Assembly (NCBI GenBank): GCA_043553855.1
Contig: CP121336.1
Coordinates: 3,920,772-3,984,771 of the forward strand
Source: JAUIAS01 sp030425395
Lineage (GTDB): Bacteria > Pseudomonadota > Alphaproteobacteria > Rhodobacterales > Rhodobacteraceae
Length of the DNA: 64,000 nt
Direction: 5' to 3'
The position numbers were made by a program, and so were the translations under genes. The notes beneath the pieces are model-generated. The model saw only the letters and a list, made by a program, of their open reading frames with translations. It was not told the origin of the DNA and ran no database searches. Below, in pieces: positions 34,730 to 45,582 of this stretch (within the stretch, counting starts at the first letter, position 1; every line of letters starts with the position of its first letter).

Positions 34730-35656
34730 TCAATCCGGTGTTTCCTGCACCTCAAGTTGCCAGGCATCGCCCACCGTAATGATCCGGCCCCAGTTGGGTT
34801 CGCGAAAATGCGTGCCAAAGACCATCACCGGCCCATCCGCAAAGCGGCGCAGGAACGCACGGCGGGTGTCTTGCGCGCGGGCCACGTCGTGATCGAACTT
34901 GCTGGCCACATGGGGCATCGCGCATTGGATCGGATGGTGCATCAGATCACCGGTGATCACCGCGTGATCCTCACCTGACCGGATCGACACGCTGACATGA
35001 CCCGGCGTGTGGCCCGGTGTTGGAAACAGGGACACTTCCGGGCAGAGTTCATGTGTATCCTCGACCAACTCATGCAGACCGGCGTCAATGATCGGCTGCA
35101 CGGAATCGGCATTCACGGCGGATTGTTCCATCACGTTGGCAAATACCTCGGGCGTGATATCGCCTTCGCGTGCGCCGGTGATCTCTTGCGACCAATGCGC
35201 CCATTCATCCTTGCCAAACAGGTAACGCGCATTGGTAAACGTGGGCACCCATTCACCATCGACAAGGCGCGTGTTCCAGCCCACGTGATCCACGTGCAGA
35301 TGGGTGCACAACACGATGTCGATGCTTTCGGGCAGATAGCCGGACGCGGCCAAATCATCAAGAAACCGGGTCTGCAAGCCGTTCCAGTTCTCCTGCTTGC
35401 GCGCCTTGTCATTGCCGATGCAGGTATCGACGATAATCCGCAGTTCGGGTGTTTCGATGACAAAAGCCTGAATGCAGGACTTCAGCTTGCCGTCTTCGGT
35501 GGCAAAATGGGGACGCAGCCAAGATTGTTCGATGACCTGTTCCGGTGTCAGATTCTGATATCCCCAGTGGGGCAGTTTCTCGCTCGCCAGTTCAACGATG
35601 CGGGTCAGTTTCACATCCCCGACGCGCCAGCTTGTGTATCCCTTTGGTCTTTGCAT
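34730..35656 (-). CDS. MBL-fold metallo-hydrolase
   Basis: The 308-residue metallo-beta-lactamase-fold enzyme has THLHVDHVGWN as the H-x-H-x-D-H metal site, PTPGHTPGHVS with the next histidine, and ITGDLMHHP with the bridging aspartate. The layout resembles lactonase-like hydrolases. The ATG at 35656 has GGGAG 6 bases upstream. It overlaps the 3' end of the APH-like kinase gene by 46 bases and is last in that operon, so it may act on an intermediate or by-product. The substrate is unknown. Confidence 0.85.
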   Translation of the reverse strand: MQRPKGYTSWRVGDVKLTRIVELASEKLPHWGYQNLTPEQVIEQSWLRPHFATEDGKLKSCIQAFVIETPELRIIVDTCIGNDKARKQENWNGLQTRFLDDLAASGYLPESIDIVLCTHLHVDHVGWNTRLVDGEWVPTFTNARYLFGKDEWAHWSQEITGAREGDITPEVFANVMEQSAVNADSVQPIIDAGLHELVEDTHELCPEVSLFPTPGHTPGHVSVSIRSGEDHAVITGDLMHHPIQCAMPHVASKFDHDVARAQDTRRAFLRRFADGPVMVFGTHFREPNWGRIITVGDAWQLEVQETPD

Positions 35657-36651
35657 GATCTCTCCCACCTGTCATTGCCCGCCCGAACCGGGTTCGCGGT
35701 CAAAGGCTGCTTAGCCCCCGCATCCAGATATTGCGTGGCACACTCGCGCGCCGCCGCGATCAGCCGGGCGTTTCGCGCGGCACCGTCCGGCTCATTCATC
35801 CGCGTTATATTCCAACCCACATAGGTCGCTGCCCGCAGCGCCATAAACAGTGTCAGCGCGCCCGTATGCAACGGCCTGACGGAATGATAGCCCGCAATCA
35901 GCGCCGATTGAAAGCGCGCAAAATTCCGGCTCGCCCGATGTTTGACAAGTGCTGTGGCGACGTCAAACAGACGAAACCCGAACCCGCCGTCGTCAAAGTC
36001 GATGAACCGCAATCTTGCCCCGTCAACCAAGACATTGGCTGGCACAAGATCGGCGTGGATCAGGCCATAGTCCAACCCCGGTGCACGCCGTTCCAGATCC
36101 CGCGCCGCCCGGTCCCGGAATTCCGCAAAAAGGGTCTTCTCTGCGCCGCTTAGCGCCGGATTGTCCCAGAAGCGATCCCACAATGGGGCATCCCCCAATA
36201 GCCCGTCCAGATCCCAATGAACCCGGTCAAATCCGGCCAGCGGTGCCCAAGCATCACATGCCATGTGCAGACGCGCCATATCCTGACCGAGGGTGCGGAA
36301 AACACGGGTCTGATCTTCGGGCGGCAGCGCCTCCAACGCGTCCTCCATCGTGGCACCCGGCAACCAGGTCAGAACATCCACTTGCACGCCGTTTACATGA
36401 TGCAACATCTTCCCGTCGCGCGCCGGGATCGGTGCTGGCACGCTGATCCCCGCCCGTGCGACCATGGCCATCCACGCCAGTTCCGATATCAACTGTGCGT
36501 TGCTGCGATACCCCTTGCGATGAAGCCGCAGGGCAGCCTGCGTGCCCCCTGAAACGAGTTCAAACACCGCATTTTCCCGCGCCGCGACCAACCGCAAGGA
36601 CGCACCTTCAAACCCCCAATGGCCCAGAGCCCGTCGCGCGATATCCATCAT
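35611..36651 (-). CDS. APH-family small-molecule kinase (hydroxylysine kinase/homoserine kinase-like)
   Basis: The 346-residue protein has the aminoglycoside-phosphotransferase fold markers HADLVPANVLVDG (catalytic aspartate and asparagine) and FIDFDDGGFG (metal-binding aspartate). Known members of this branch phosphorylate hydroxylated amines, such as hydroxylysine kinase, choline kinase and homoserine kinase II. It starts in an ATGA overlap with the phospho-lyase-like gene, so the two are coupled. The last 25 or so residues are Arg/Lys/Gln-rich and overlap the next gene, which may be a recent 3' extension. Antibiotic resistance is unlikely given the context. Confidence 0.82.
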   Translation of the reverse strand: MMDIARRALGHWGFEGASLRLVAARENAVFELVSGGTQAALRLHRKGYRSNAQLISELAWMAMVARAGISVPAPIPARDGKMLHHVNGVQVDVLTWLPGATMEDALEALPPEDQTRVFRTLGQDMARLHMACDAWAPLAGFDRVHWDLDGLLGDAPLWDRFWDNPALSGAEKTLFAEFRDRAARDLERRAPGLDYGLIHADLVPANVLVDGARLRFIDFDDGGFGFRLFDVATALVKHRASRNFARFQSALIAGYHSVRPLHTGALTLFMALRAATYVGWNITRMNEPDGAARNARLIAAARECATQYLDAGAKQPLTANPVRAGNDRWERSCKDQRDTQAGASGM

Positions 36652-37940
36652 GCAGAAGCGGCCACCGCGTCCAGAACCTCATCGAGCGTGTCAAACAGAA
36701 GGTCCGCATTTTGGGCCGAAAACGGCATTGGCGGGCGGATCTTGAGCGTGTTCTTATGGCGGCCCAACTTGGAAAGAATGATCCCGCGCGCGCGCATTTC
36801 GTTGATCACACGATCCGTCAGCGCGCTGGCCGGTTGATGAGTGGCACGGTCCAGGACCAGTTCGGCACCAAAGATCAGCCCCGACCCGCGCACATCGCCG
36901 ATAACGGCGTGTTTTTTCCAGAGCGCGCGCAAACGGTGTTTGGCATACTCGCCCACCACACGCGCGTTTTCCATGAGCTTGGCCTCGTCCATTTCCTCCA
37001 GAACCGCCATTGCGGCGGCGCAGGATACCGGATTTCCGCCGAAGGTGTTGAAATACCGATAGCCGTTTCGAAACGCCGCCACGATATCGCGGTCGGCGAC
37101 CACACCGCCCACTGGGTGCCCGTTGGCCATGGGTTTGCCCAGTGTTACAACATCAGGCACCACACCCATCTTTTCATGGGCCCAGAAATGCGTGCCGGTG
37201 CGGCCAAAGCCAGATTGCACCTCGTCACAGATCAGCAGCCCTCCGGCCTTGCGCACGACTTCGGCTGTGGGTTTCAGCCAGCCGTCGGGATGGTCCGGGA
37301 ACCCTTCGTTCAGAAAATAGGGGCACACCAGCAGCGCGGCAAAGCCCGGTCCTTCACCTTCCAGCGCTGAGATTTGATCGGCCACAGAGGCAGCAAACAA
37401 CCGGCCGTCGGGATCGGGATGGCGCAGACTGTCAGGGGCTGGAACAAAGCGGAAATACTGTTCAAGCCCGAACCCCACCTGCGGCACGTTGGATTGGCTA
37501 AGCTGGCTGACCAGCGACGTGTTGCCGTGATAGGTGGCATCGGTGGCAATGATGCCGCGTTTGCCTGTGACGGCTTCGGCCATGCGCAGGGCGATATCGT
37601 TTGCCTCGGATCCGGTGCAGGTCAAAACGGCGGTATTGAGCGAGGCCGCCGCCATCGTGCCGGTCAGCCGTTCGACATAATCCAGAATTCCGTCATGCAG
37701 ATACCGCGTATGGGTGTTGAGCGTTCCGGCCTGACGACAGATCGCCTCGACCACGCGCGGGTTGCAATGTCCCACGTGGGGCACATTGTTATAACAATCC
37801 AGATACCTGCGCCCTGCCGCATCCCACAGCCAGACGCCCTCGCCCCTGACAATATGCAAAGGATCGTCGTAAAAGGTTGCCACGTTCGGGCCCAGCAGCC
37901 GGGCCCGATCCGAGAGGAGGTCTTGTGTGTTACGCGCCAT
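36648..37940 (-). CDS. Class III PLP enzyme of the phospho-lyase (AGXT2L/ETNPPL-PHYKPL) type
   Basis: The 430-residue fold type I enzyme has K269 (VTLGKPMANGHPVGG) as PLP lysine and D239 in LLICDEVQSGFGRTG. The N-terminal text NNVPHVGHCNPRVVEA and LNTHTRYLHDGILDY closely follows the animal enzymes ETNPPL and PHYKPL. Those remove phosphate and ammonia from phosphoethanolamine or 5-phosphohydroxylysine to give aldehydes. An adjacent overlapping kinase gene would make such a phosphorylated amine. Ordinary transamination cannot be excluded by sequence alone. Confidence 0.82.
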   Translation of the reverse strand: MARNTQDLLSDRARLLGPNVATFYDDPLHIVRGEGVWLWDAAGRRYLDCYNNVPHVGHCNPRVVEAICRQAGTLNTHTRYLHDGILDYVERLTGTMAAASLNTAVLTCTGSEANDIALRMAEAVTGKRGIIATDATYHGNTSLVSQLSQSNVPQVGFGLEQYFRFVPAPDSLRHPDPDGRLFAASVADQISALEGEGPGFAALLVCPYFLNEGFPDHPDGWLKPTAEVVRKAGGLLICDEVQSGFGRTGTHFWAHEKMGVVPDVVTLGKPMANGHPVGGVVADRDIVAAFRNGYRYFNTFGGNPVSCAAAMAVLEEMDEAKLMENARVVGEYAKHRLRALWKKHAVIGDVRGSGLIFGAELVLDRATHQPASALTDRVINEMRARGIILSKLGRHKNTLKIRPPMPFSAQNADLLFDTLDEVLDAVAASA

Positions 37941-38017
37941 GGTCCGCTCGATTTATTACCACGTTAATCAATAACGCAGTTCCCGGCGCAGACAAACGCA
38001 AACCGCGCATGATTTGA

Positions 38018-39730
38018 TCAGGCGCGGGCCTCGCCCAGCAGATCCATACGCGGCATCAGATTAAGAAGATGACGCGAATATTCATGCTTGGGTTCACTGA
38101 ACAGATCCTCGGTATCTGAAACCTCACAGATTGCGCCGTGCCGCATCACCGCAATCCGGTCACACATCTGGCGAACCACAGGCAAGTCATGGCTGATGAA
38201 CAGCATTGTCAGGCCCAGTTCCTGCTGAAGATCCTTGAGAAGGTTAAGGATCGTGGCCTGCACGGACACGTCCAGCGCCGAGGTCGGTTCATCACAGATC
38301 AGGATGCGCGGACGCGACGCCAGCGCGCGGGCGATGGAAATCCTTTGCCGCTGCCCACCCGAGAACTCATGCGGATAGCGCAATGCGGCACTGGCCCCCA
38401 ACCCGACATGATCCAGAAGGTCCCCCACGATCCTGCGGGTTTCGGCTTCGTTCTCGGTCAGCCCATAGAACCTGATCGGCTCTGCGACGATATCCAGAAC
38501 CCGCATCCGTGCATTCAGCGATGAATAGGGATCCTGAAAAATCATCTGAAGCGCGCGCCGCGCTTTTCGGGCGGCGGCGCTCTTGGGATTGGACACGACA
38601 TCCTGACCGATCACACGGATCATCCCGCTGTCAGGCCGGTAAAGCCCCGCGATCAGCCGCGCGACGGTGGATTTCCCCGACCCGGATTCGCCGACTAGGC
38701 CAAAAGTCTCGCCTTCGTTCACGGTAAAGGACACATTATCCACCGCCTGAAGCATCTTTCTGTTCTGCTTGAGCAACGCTTTTTGCAGCACGAAAGACAG
38801 GTTCAGGTTTTCAATCTCAACCGCTTTTCCGGTCCCGCGCACATCGCGCGACTGGCCCAGCCAATGGGTATGGATATCAATGCGCTTGAATGGCTTGGTT
38901 CCGCCTTCGATGTAATCGACAGAGGAAAAGCGATCCAGTTTGCGATCCGCACGTGGAACGGCGGCAATGAGGGATTTGGTGTATTCATGTTCCGGCGCGC
39001 CAAGAATCTGCGCAACCTCACCGGTTTCCACCACCTCACCGCGATACATCACCACGACGCGATCGGCGATATTTGCAATCACCCCGATATCGTGGGTGAC
39101 GATGATCACGCCAAGGGCGCGTTCGCGGCACAGACGCTTGATCAGATCGAGAATCTGCGCCTGAATCGACACATCCAGAGCGGTTGTCGGTTCGTCCGCG
39201 ATGATCAGATCCGGATCGCCTGCCAGTGCCAGCGCGATCACCACACGTTGCCGCATGCCACCGGAAAACTGGTGCGGATAGGCCAGCAACCGCGCCTTGG
39301 GTTCGGTGATGCCGACCTGTTCCAGCAACTCTATGGCGCGCTTTTCGGCTTCGGCACCTTTGATGTTATTGGTCTTTTCGATCGTCTCGATCAATTGCGC
39401 ACCCACCGTCATGAGCGGGTTCAAAGAGGTTTGCGGATCCTGAAAGATCATCCCGATCCGGTCACCGCGCACGCGGCGCATCTGGTTTTCATCCAGCCCG
39501 CGCAGTTCTTCGCCTTCGAAAAGGATCGACCCCGCACTGACGCGACCGGGCGCTTCGAGAAGATCAATGATCGCGTTGCCAATGGTGGATTTACCGGCAC
39601 CGGATTCCCCGACAAGGCCCACGACTTCGCCGGGGCTGACCGTGAGATTCACATTGCGCGCCGCGCGAACGGTGCCGCGACGGGTCGGAAATTCGACATC
39701 TAGGCCGGTGATTTTCAGAAGGTCAGTCAT
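38018..39730 (-). CDS. Fused peptide-type ABC ATPase (DppD-DppF in one chain)
   Basis: The 570-residue protein holds two complete nucleotide-binding domains. The first has GESGAGKST, FSGGMRQR and DEPTTALD; the second has GESGSGKST, FSGGQRQR and DEPTSALDV. The Dpp/Opp C-terminal extensions (EHEYTKSLIAAVP, KHEYSRHLLNLMP) follow each. It energises the importer made by the next three genes upstream. The ATG at 39730 overlaps the permease stop by 4 bases. A single chain replacing DppD plus DppF is common in proteobacteria. Confidence 0.92.
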   Translation of the reverse strand: MTDLLKITGLDVEFPTRRGTVRAARNVNLTVSPGEVVGLVGESGAGKSTIGNAIIDLLEAPGRVSAGSILFEGEELRGLDENQMRRVRGDRIGMIFQDPQTSLNPLMTVGAQLIETIEKTNNIKGAEAEKRAIELLEQVGITEPKARLLAYPHQFSGGMRQRVVIALALAGDPDLIIADEPTTALDVSIQAQILDLIKRLCRERALGVIIVTHDIGVIANIADRVVVMYRGEVVETGEVAQILGAPEHEYTKSLIAAVPRADRKLDRFSSVDYIEGGTKPFKRIDIHTHWLGQSRDVRGTGKAVEIENLNLSFVLQKALLKQNRKMLQAVDNVSFTVNEGETFGLVGESGSGKSTVARLIAGLYRPDSGMIRVIGQDVVSNPKSAAARKARRALQMIFQDPYSSLNARMRVLDIVAEPIRFYGLTENEAETRRIVGDLLDHVGLGASAALRYPHEFSGGQRQRISIARALASRPRILICDEPTSALDVSVQATILNLLKDLQQELGLTMLFISHDLPVVRQMCDRIAVMRHGAICEVSDTEDLFSEPKHEYSRHLLNLMPRMDLLGEARA

Positions 39731-40674
39731 CGTAGCTTTGGATTTAGGGCGTCGCGCATCCAGTCCCCCAGAAGATTGACAGCAAATACAAGAACCACCA
39801 GCGCAATGGCCGGAAAGAAGGTGATCCACCACAGACCCGAGAACAGGTATTCATTACCAACGCGGATCAGCGTGCCGAGAGATGGCGTGGTGGGCGGGAT
39901 CCCCTGCCCCAGAAAGGACAGCGTTGCCTCGGCAATAATCGCCAGCGCAAGGCCGATGGTCGCGATCACCAGAACAGGACGCAGCGTGTTGGGCAGAACG
40001 TGACGGATCATGATCAACCACGCGGGCAGACCGATGATACGCGCGGCTTGCACATATTCCTTATTGGCCTCAACCATCGTTGCCCCGCGGGCAACCCGTG
40101 CGAATTGCGGCCAATCGGTCAGACCGATAGCGATGATCACGACATAGACAGCAAACTCCTGACGCAGCTCAAGCGGCAGAAACGCCCGCCCCACCCCGTT
40201 GATCAGGATCGCCAGAAGAATTCCCGGAATGGTCAACTGCACATCAGCAATCCGCATGATGACCGCGTCCGTCACGCCACCCACATAGCCCGAAATCACA
40301 CCGAGCGTGACCCCCAGAACCATGCCAAGGCACACAGCCGCCAGACCGACAAGAATGGACAACCGACCGCCGTAAAGGATGGTCGACAGCATGTCCCGGC
40401 CCTGATTGTCGGTGCCCAACAGGTATTGCGGCTGACCGCCGGCGCTCCAGGCGGGGGGCAGCTTGCCATCCCACAGGGAAATCTGGCTTGGGTCAAACGG
40501 ATCGAAGGGCGCGATCAACGGCGCAAAGAGGCACGCCAGAATTGAGATCACGGTGATCGCCGCTGCGATCATCGCACCCGGTGAACTCAGAAAGGACCAT
40601 ACGATATCGTTGTCCTTGAACCGTTCCCAACGTGTCATGGGTCGGTCCTCGGAGCGGTCTTGGGTCATCGACAT
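39727..40674 (-). CDS. Peptide-type ABC transporter permease (DppC-like)
   Basis: The 315-residue protein has an N-terminal helix near residues 33-55, then the LLGTDNQGRDMLSTILYGGRLSILVG block and an EAA loop in YVQAARIIGLPAWLIMIRHVLPN typical of DppC/OppC. About six membrane helices are present. Its ATG follows directly after the TAA of the DppB-like gene, with no gap. Confidence 0.92.
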   Translation of the reverse strand: MSMTQDRSEDRPMTRWERFKDNDIVWSFLSSPGAMIAAAITVISILACLFAPLIAPFDPFDPSQISLWDGKLPPAWSAGGQPQYLLGTDNQGRDMLSTILYGGRLSILVGLAAVCLGMVLGVTLGVISGYVGGVTDAVIMRIADVQLTIPGILLAILINGVGRAFLPLELRQEFAVYVVIIAIGLTDWPQFARVARGATMVEANKEYVQAARIIGLPAWLIMIRHVLPNTLRPVLVIATIGLALAIIAEATLSFLGQGIPPTTPSLGTLIRVGNEYLFSGLWWITFFPAIALVVLVFAVNLLGDWMRDALNPKLR

Positions 40675-41643
40675 TTAGTCCCCCAGCCGGATACGCGGGT
40701 CGACGACAAAATACAGGATATCGACGACCAGATTGATAAGAACGAACAGAAGGGCAACAAAGACCAGATAAGCCGCCATGATGGGCACATCGACAAAATC
40801 CACAGCCTGAATGAACATCAGACCGGTGCCCGGCCACTGGAAAACGGTCTCGGTGATCACCGAAAATGCGATCAGCCCCCCGATGTTCAGCCCGATGATG
40901 GTGATCACTGGCACAAGGGTGTTGCGCAGTGCGTGGCGGAAATTGATCGCCCGCTCGGCCAGACCGCGGGCGCGGGCAAACTTGATGAAGTCGGTGCGCA
41001 TCACCTCAAGCATTTCAGCCCGCACAAGCCGCAGGATCAGGGTGAGCTGGAACAGCGACAAGGTGATCGACGGAAGGATGATCGCCCGCCAGCCGTCCAC
41101 GCTCAGGAATGAAGTCTTCCACCAGCCCAGCTCGACCGTGCCGCTGCGACCAGAGGACGGGAGCCATCGCAGGTGAACCGCGAAGAGATAAATAAGAGCG
41201 ATGCCAATGATGAATGTGGGCAGACTGACCCCCACCAAAGACACCGAAAGGATAACCCGGCTGATCCACGATTTACGCCGGATACCGGTGTAGACCCCGA
41301 GAGAAATCCCCACAACAAGCGCGATGATCGCGCTGACAAAGACCAGCTCAAGCGTTGCGGGAAGGCGTTCGAGGATCAATTCGTCCACCGGACGTTTGAT
41401 ACGATAACTCAGGCCGAAATCACCCTGAACCATATTGCCCAGAAACCGGGCATATTGCGTCAGGATCGGATCATCGAGGCCCAGTTGCTGGCGGATTTCG
41501 ATGCGCTGTTCGCGCGTCGCGTCCTGCCCGACCATGTTGTTGACCGGATCTCCCACAAAGTTGAACAGCGAAAAGCTGACCGCCGAGACGACCGCCATCA
41601 CCAGCACCGATTGCGCGAGCCGTTTGAGAATGAAGAAGAACAT
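40675..41643 (-). CDS. Peptide-type ABC transporter permease (DppB-like)
   Basis: The 322-residue permease opens FFFILKRLAQSVLVMAVVS and contains LGLDDPILTQYARFL, GDFGLSYR and FIKFARARGLAERAI, all standard for DppB/OppB. It has about six helices. It starts 51 bases after the binding-protein stop with only a weak Shine-Dalgarno. Confidence 0.92.
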   Translation of the reverse strand: MFFFILKRLAQSVLVMAVVSAVSFSLFNFVGDPVNNMVGQDATREQRIEIRQQLGLDDPILTQYARFLGNMVQGDFGLSYRIKRPVDELILERLPATLELVFVSAIIALVVGISLGVYTGIRRKSWISRVILSVSLVGVSLPTFIIGIALIYLFAVHLRWLPSSGRSGTVELGWWKTSFLSVDGWRAIILPSITLSLFQLTLILRLVRAEMLEVMRTDFIKFARARGLAERAINFRHALRNTLVPVITIIGLNIGGLIAFSVITETVFQWPGTGLMFIQAVDFVDVPIMAAYLVFVALLFVLINLVVDILYFVVDPRIRLGD

Positions 41644-41694
41644 ATGACAGCCAATCAATGCCAGGGCGGGCCGAAACCCGCCCCGGCTGTTTGC

Positions 41695-43254
<1,560 letters not shown>

Positions 43255-43457
43255 TTCGTCCTCCTAGTTTGATCTGGGCATCTCGTCGAAGTCGACATCG
43301 CGCCCTTGCAACCAACCTTACCGATCCGCTTCACCTCGTAAAGAGGCGATTGCCTCAATTTCCCGCACGTCACCGCGCGAAAGCCCGAAACGCTGGGTCC
43401 GCCCAAAAGACAAACACGGCCCCGCCCGCTCCGCCAAAGGGTATCTGGCGGCGGAAC

Positions 43458-43483
43458 CTGAATACTTAGTGTAAATAATTCAG
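43458..43483 (-). promoter_or_regulatory. Inverted repeat CTGAAT-N14-ATTCAG upstream of binding protein
   Basis: CTGAAT (43458-43463) and ATTCAG (43478-43483) are perfect inverted half-sites around an AT-rich spacer, about 200 bases before the binding-protein start. It may be a regulator site or part of a promoter; it also lies close to the stop of the upstream fusion gene. Confidence 0.3.
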
Positions 43484-43487
43484 TAGG

Positions 43488-45506
43488 TTAGCGTTCAGAC
43501 CCCGGCACGAGCGCCAACGCCCGGATGGGCGAGCCGGTGCCGTCCTCGATCTTGAGAGGTGCCGCCATCAGAATTGCCCCTTTTGGCGGCAGTTGGTCTA
43601 GATTGCACAGTGAGGCCAGCCCGAAACAGTTGTCGCGATGCAGATAGTTATGCGCGGGATAGGGCGGACTGAACTTGCCCGCCATGCCCGCGTCGGTGCC
43701 GATGCATTGGGTTCCCCAGCCGACGATTCCCTTGGCCAGCAGGTAATCCATACACTCCGTTGAGGGGCCCGGACTATGCGATCCATCCTCGAACGGATCG
43801 GGATCGTCATTCAGGAACAGTTCTTCGTCGTGGGACCGCTTGTCCCAGTCGGTGCGCATGAGGACCCATTCACCGGGGTTGATTTCCCCGTGTTCCGCTT
43901 CCCATGCCTTGACGTGTTCCGCCGTCAGAAGAAAATCAGGATCCTCGGCGGCGTCACGCGAACAATCAATCACGTTGACCGGTGCCACAAGTCGCTGAAC
44001 ATCCAGAGTATCGGTATAGCCGTCCTCAAAATCCTTACCGGAAATCCAGTGGTGCGGGGCATCGAAGTGGGTGCCCGAGTGTTCCCCCAGTTTCAGCCAG
44101 TTCCACGCAAAAAATGGCCCGTCCGCATCGTATTCGCTGATCTTGTGAATCTCGACCTTGGGCGTGTTGCGCGCAAAATCCTCGGGCAGACGCAGGATCG
44201 GTGTATCGGGGCCCAGAACGGCGCTGCAATCCACGATCCTGACCTGACCGGTCAGCAACATCGCGCCCAGCGACCCGAGAAGATCTTGTGAAGACATCTG
44301 TTTTCCCTTGTCAGTGGCATGTCCCTGCGCGCCACGCCCGGCAAAGCGGCGGCGACGGCGGGTCAACACCGTATCTGTAATATCGAACACCGCGTCGATG
44401 GTTTCGGCCCCCGTCACATTTCCGGGCGACAACCGCACCAATGGCCCGCGAAAATCGACGGAATACCCTTCGACCCCAAGCGCGCCCACGGTCGCGGCGG
44501 CCTCTGCCTTGTCGGGAAAGCGCAGCATCACCGATCCGCCGCGCCGGTCGGGATCGCGCGGCGAATGCAGCGGCAGATCAAGCGCATCGGCCCGCGCGAT
44601 GATCCGGTCCACCAGCTTGCGGTTCCACGCGGCCATCTCGGCATGATCCTGCCCCGCATGCCAGCGCAACGCGGGCAACGATGCAAGCGCCGCAACAGAC
44701 CCCGGTGTGCCCCCGTCAAAGCGGCGGATATCGGGGGCAAACTCGAACTTGTCGAGATCCCACGAAAACGGATTATTCTGCGAGAACCATCCACGGCCTT
44801 CGGGTTGCAGATCGAGGGCCAGCGATTTGTCCACGTAAAGGATCCCGGCACCCGGTGTGCCGCACATCCACTTGAGGCTGGTCGAGACGACGAAATCCAC
44901 CTTCGGGTTCATCGCATCGAACGGGATCAGCCCGGCGGCTTGTGTGATGTCCACGCCGATCATGCTGCCCATGTCGCGACCATGGGCGACAAGCGGTTCC
45001 AGATCGACACGCGAAGATGCTGTGGATGTCACCCATGTCAGCAGCGCCAATCCCACGTCCCTGCCCCAGCGTGCGATGAAATCATCGCTTTCGACCCAGG
45101 GCTTGCCCTCGGCGCGCGGCACGGTATCGAGGGTAAAGCCCATCTTGGGGGCCAGTCCGGTCAGCAGAAAGTGCAGCGAAGGAAAGCAGTCTTCGGCGAT
45201 CAGAACACGTTTGCCGCGCAGCATCCCGTCAGGCAGCGACCGCATCAGTTTGTGCACGCCGTCGGTCACGCTTTCGCAGGTGGTGGCCGATCCCTTGGGC
45301 ACGTTGATGATGCGCCGCCAGTAGTCAATGAAATCCTGCCGTTTGAGCAGGACATAGCCCCATTGCTTGTCATTGGGCGCGGCCCAGATATTTGCGAATT
45401 CGGCCGTTGCGTCGGCCATGTCCTGTTCCTTGCCGGGATACATCCCGATTGAGTGATACAGGAAATATCCCGAATGATTGGAATTGGTCAGCATATTCAG
45501 GCTCAT
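43488..45506 (-). CDS. Fusion: kynureninase-like PLP domain plus KynB-type cyclase/amidohydrolase domain
   Basis: This is one 672-residue frame. Residues 1-385 are a complete kynureninase-like fold type I PLP domain: GVDITQAAGLIPFD with cofactor aspartate D186, and STSLKWMCGTPGAG with lysine K212. Residues 404-672 are a cyclase-family (kynurenine-formamidase-like) domain with EHSGTHFDAPHHW, whose H476, H480, D482 and H486 are the expected metal and base residues. The two are joined by an Arg-rich linker. At the junction, ATG 44297 is preceded by AAGGGA 6 bases upstream, so the second domain could also be made alone. The start is uncertain: AAAGGA is 1 base before ATG 45506 and 13 before ATG 45494. 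The substrate is unknown; the kynurenine pathway is one option. Confidence 0.78.
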   Translation of the reverse strand: MSLNMLTNSNHSGYFLYHSIGMYPGKEQDMADATAEFANIWAAPNDKQWGYVLLKRQDFIDYWRRIINVPKGSATTCESVTDGVHKLMRSLPDGMLRGKRVLIAEDCFPSLHFLLTGLAPKMGFTLDTVPRAEGKPWVESDDFIARWGRDVGLALLTWVTSTASSRVDLEPLVAHGRDMGSMIGVDITQAAGLIPFDAMNPKVDFVVSTSLKWMCGTPGAGILYVDKSLALDLQPEGRGWFSQNNPFSWDLDKFEFAPDIRRFDGGTPGSVAALASLPALRWHAGQDHAEMAAWNRKLVDRIIARADALDLPLHSPRDPDRRGGSVMLRFPDKAEAAATVGALGVEGYSVDFRGPLVRLSPGNVTGAETIDAVFDITDTVLTRRRRRFAGRGAQGHATDKGKQMSSQDLLGSLGAMLLTGQVRIVDCSAVLGPDTPILRLPEDFARNTPKVEIHKISEYDADGPFFAWNWLKLGEHSGTHFDAPHHWISGKDFEDGYTDTLDVQRLVAPVNVIDCSRDAAEDPDFLLTAEHVKAWEAEHGEINPGEWVLMRTDWDKRSHDEELFLNDDPDPFEDGSHSPGPSTECMDYLLAKGIVGWGTQCIGTDAGMAGKFSPPYPAHNYLHRDNCFGLASLCNLDQLPPKGAILMAAPLKIEDGTGSPIRALALVPGSER

Positions 45507-45582
45507 ATCCTTTGATGTCCGGCCAAGCCTAGACCAGCGATCCGGACGCGTCCATGGCCCGCGTGTCCCGGGCCTTGCGGCC

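Noticed and set aside
34730..35656. Quorum-quenching lactonase call for the MBL protein after the kinase
   Set aside because: The metal motif alone does not define the substrate, and the operon context points to catabolism, so only the fold is named.
35611..36651. Aminoglycoside resistance gene
   Set aside because: The APH fold is shared with many metabolic kinases, and the gene is coupled to a phospho-lyase-type enzyme, not to mobile DNA.
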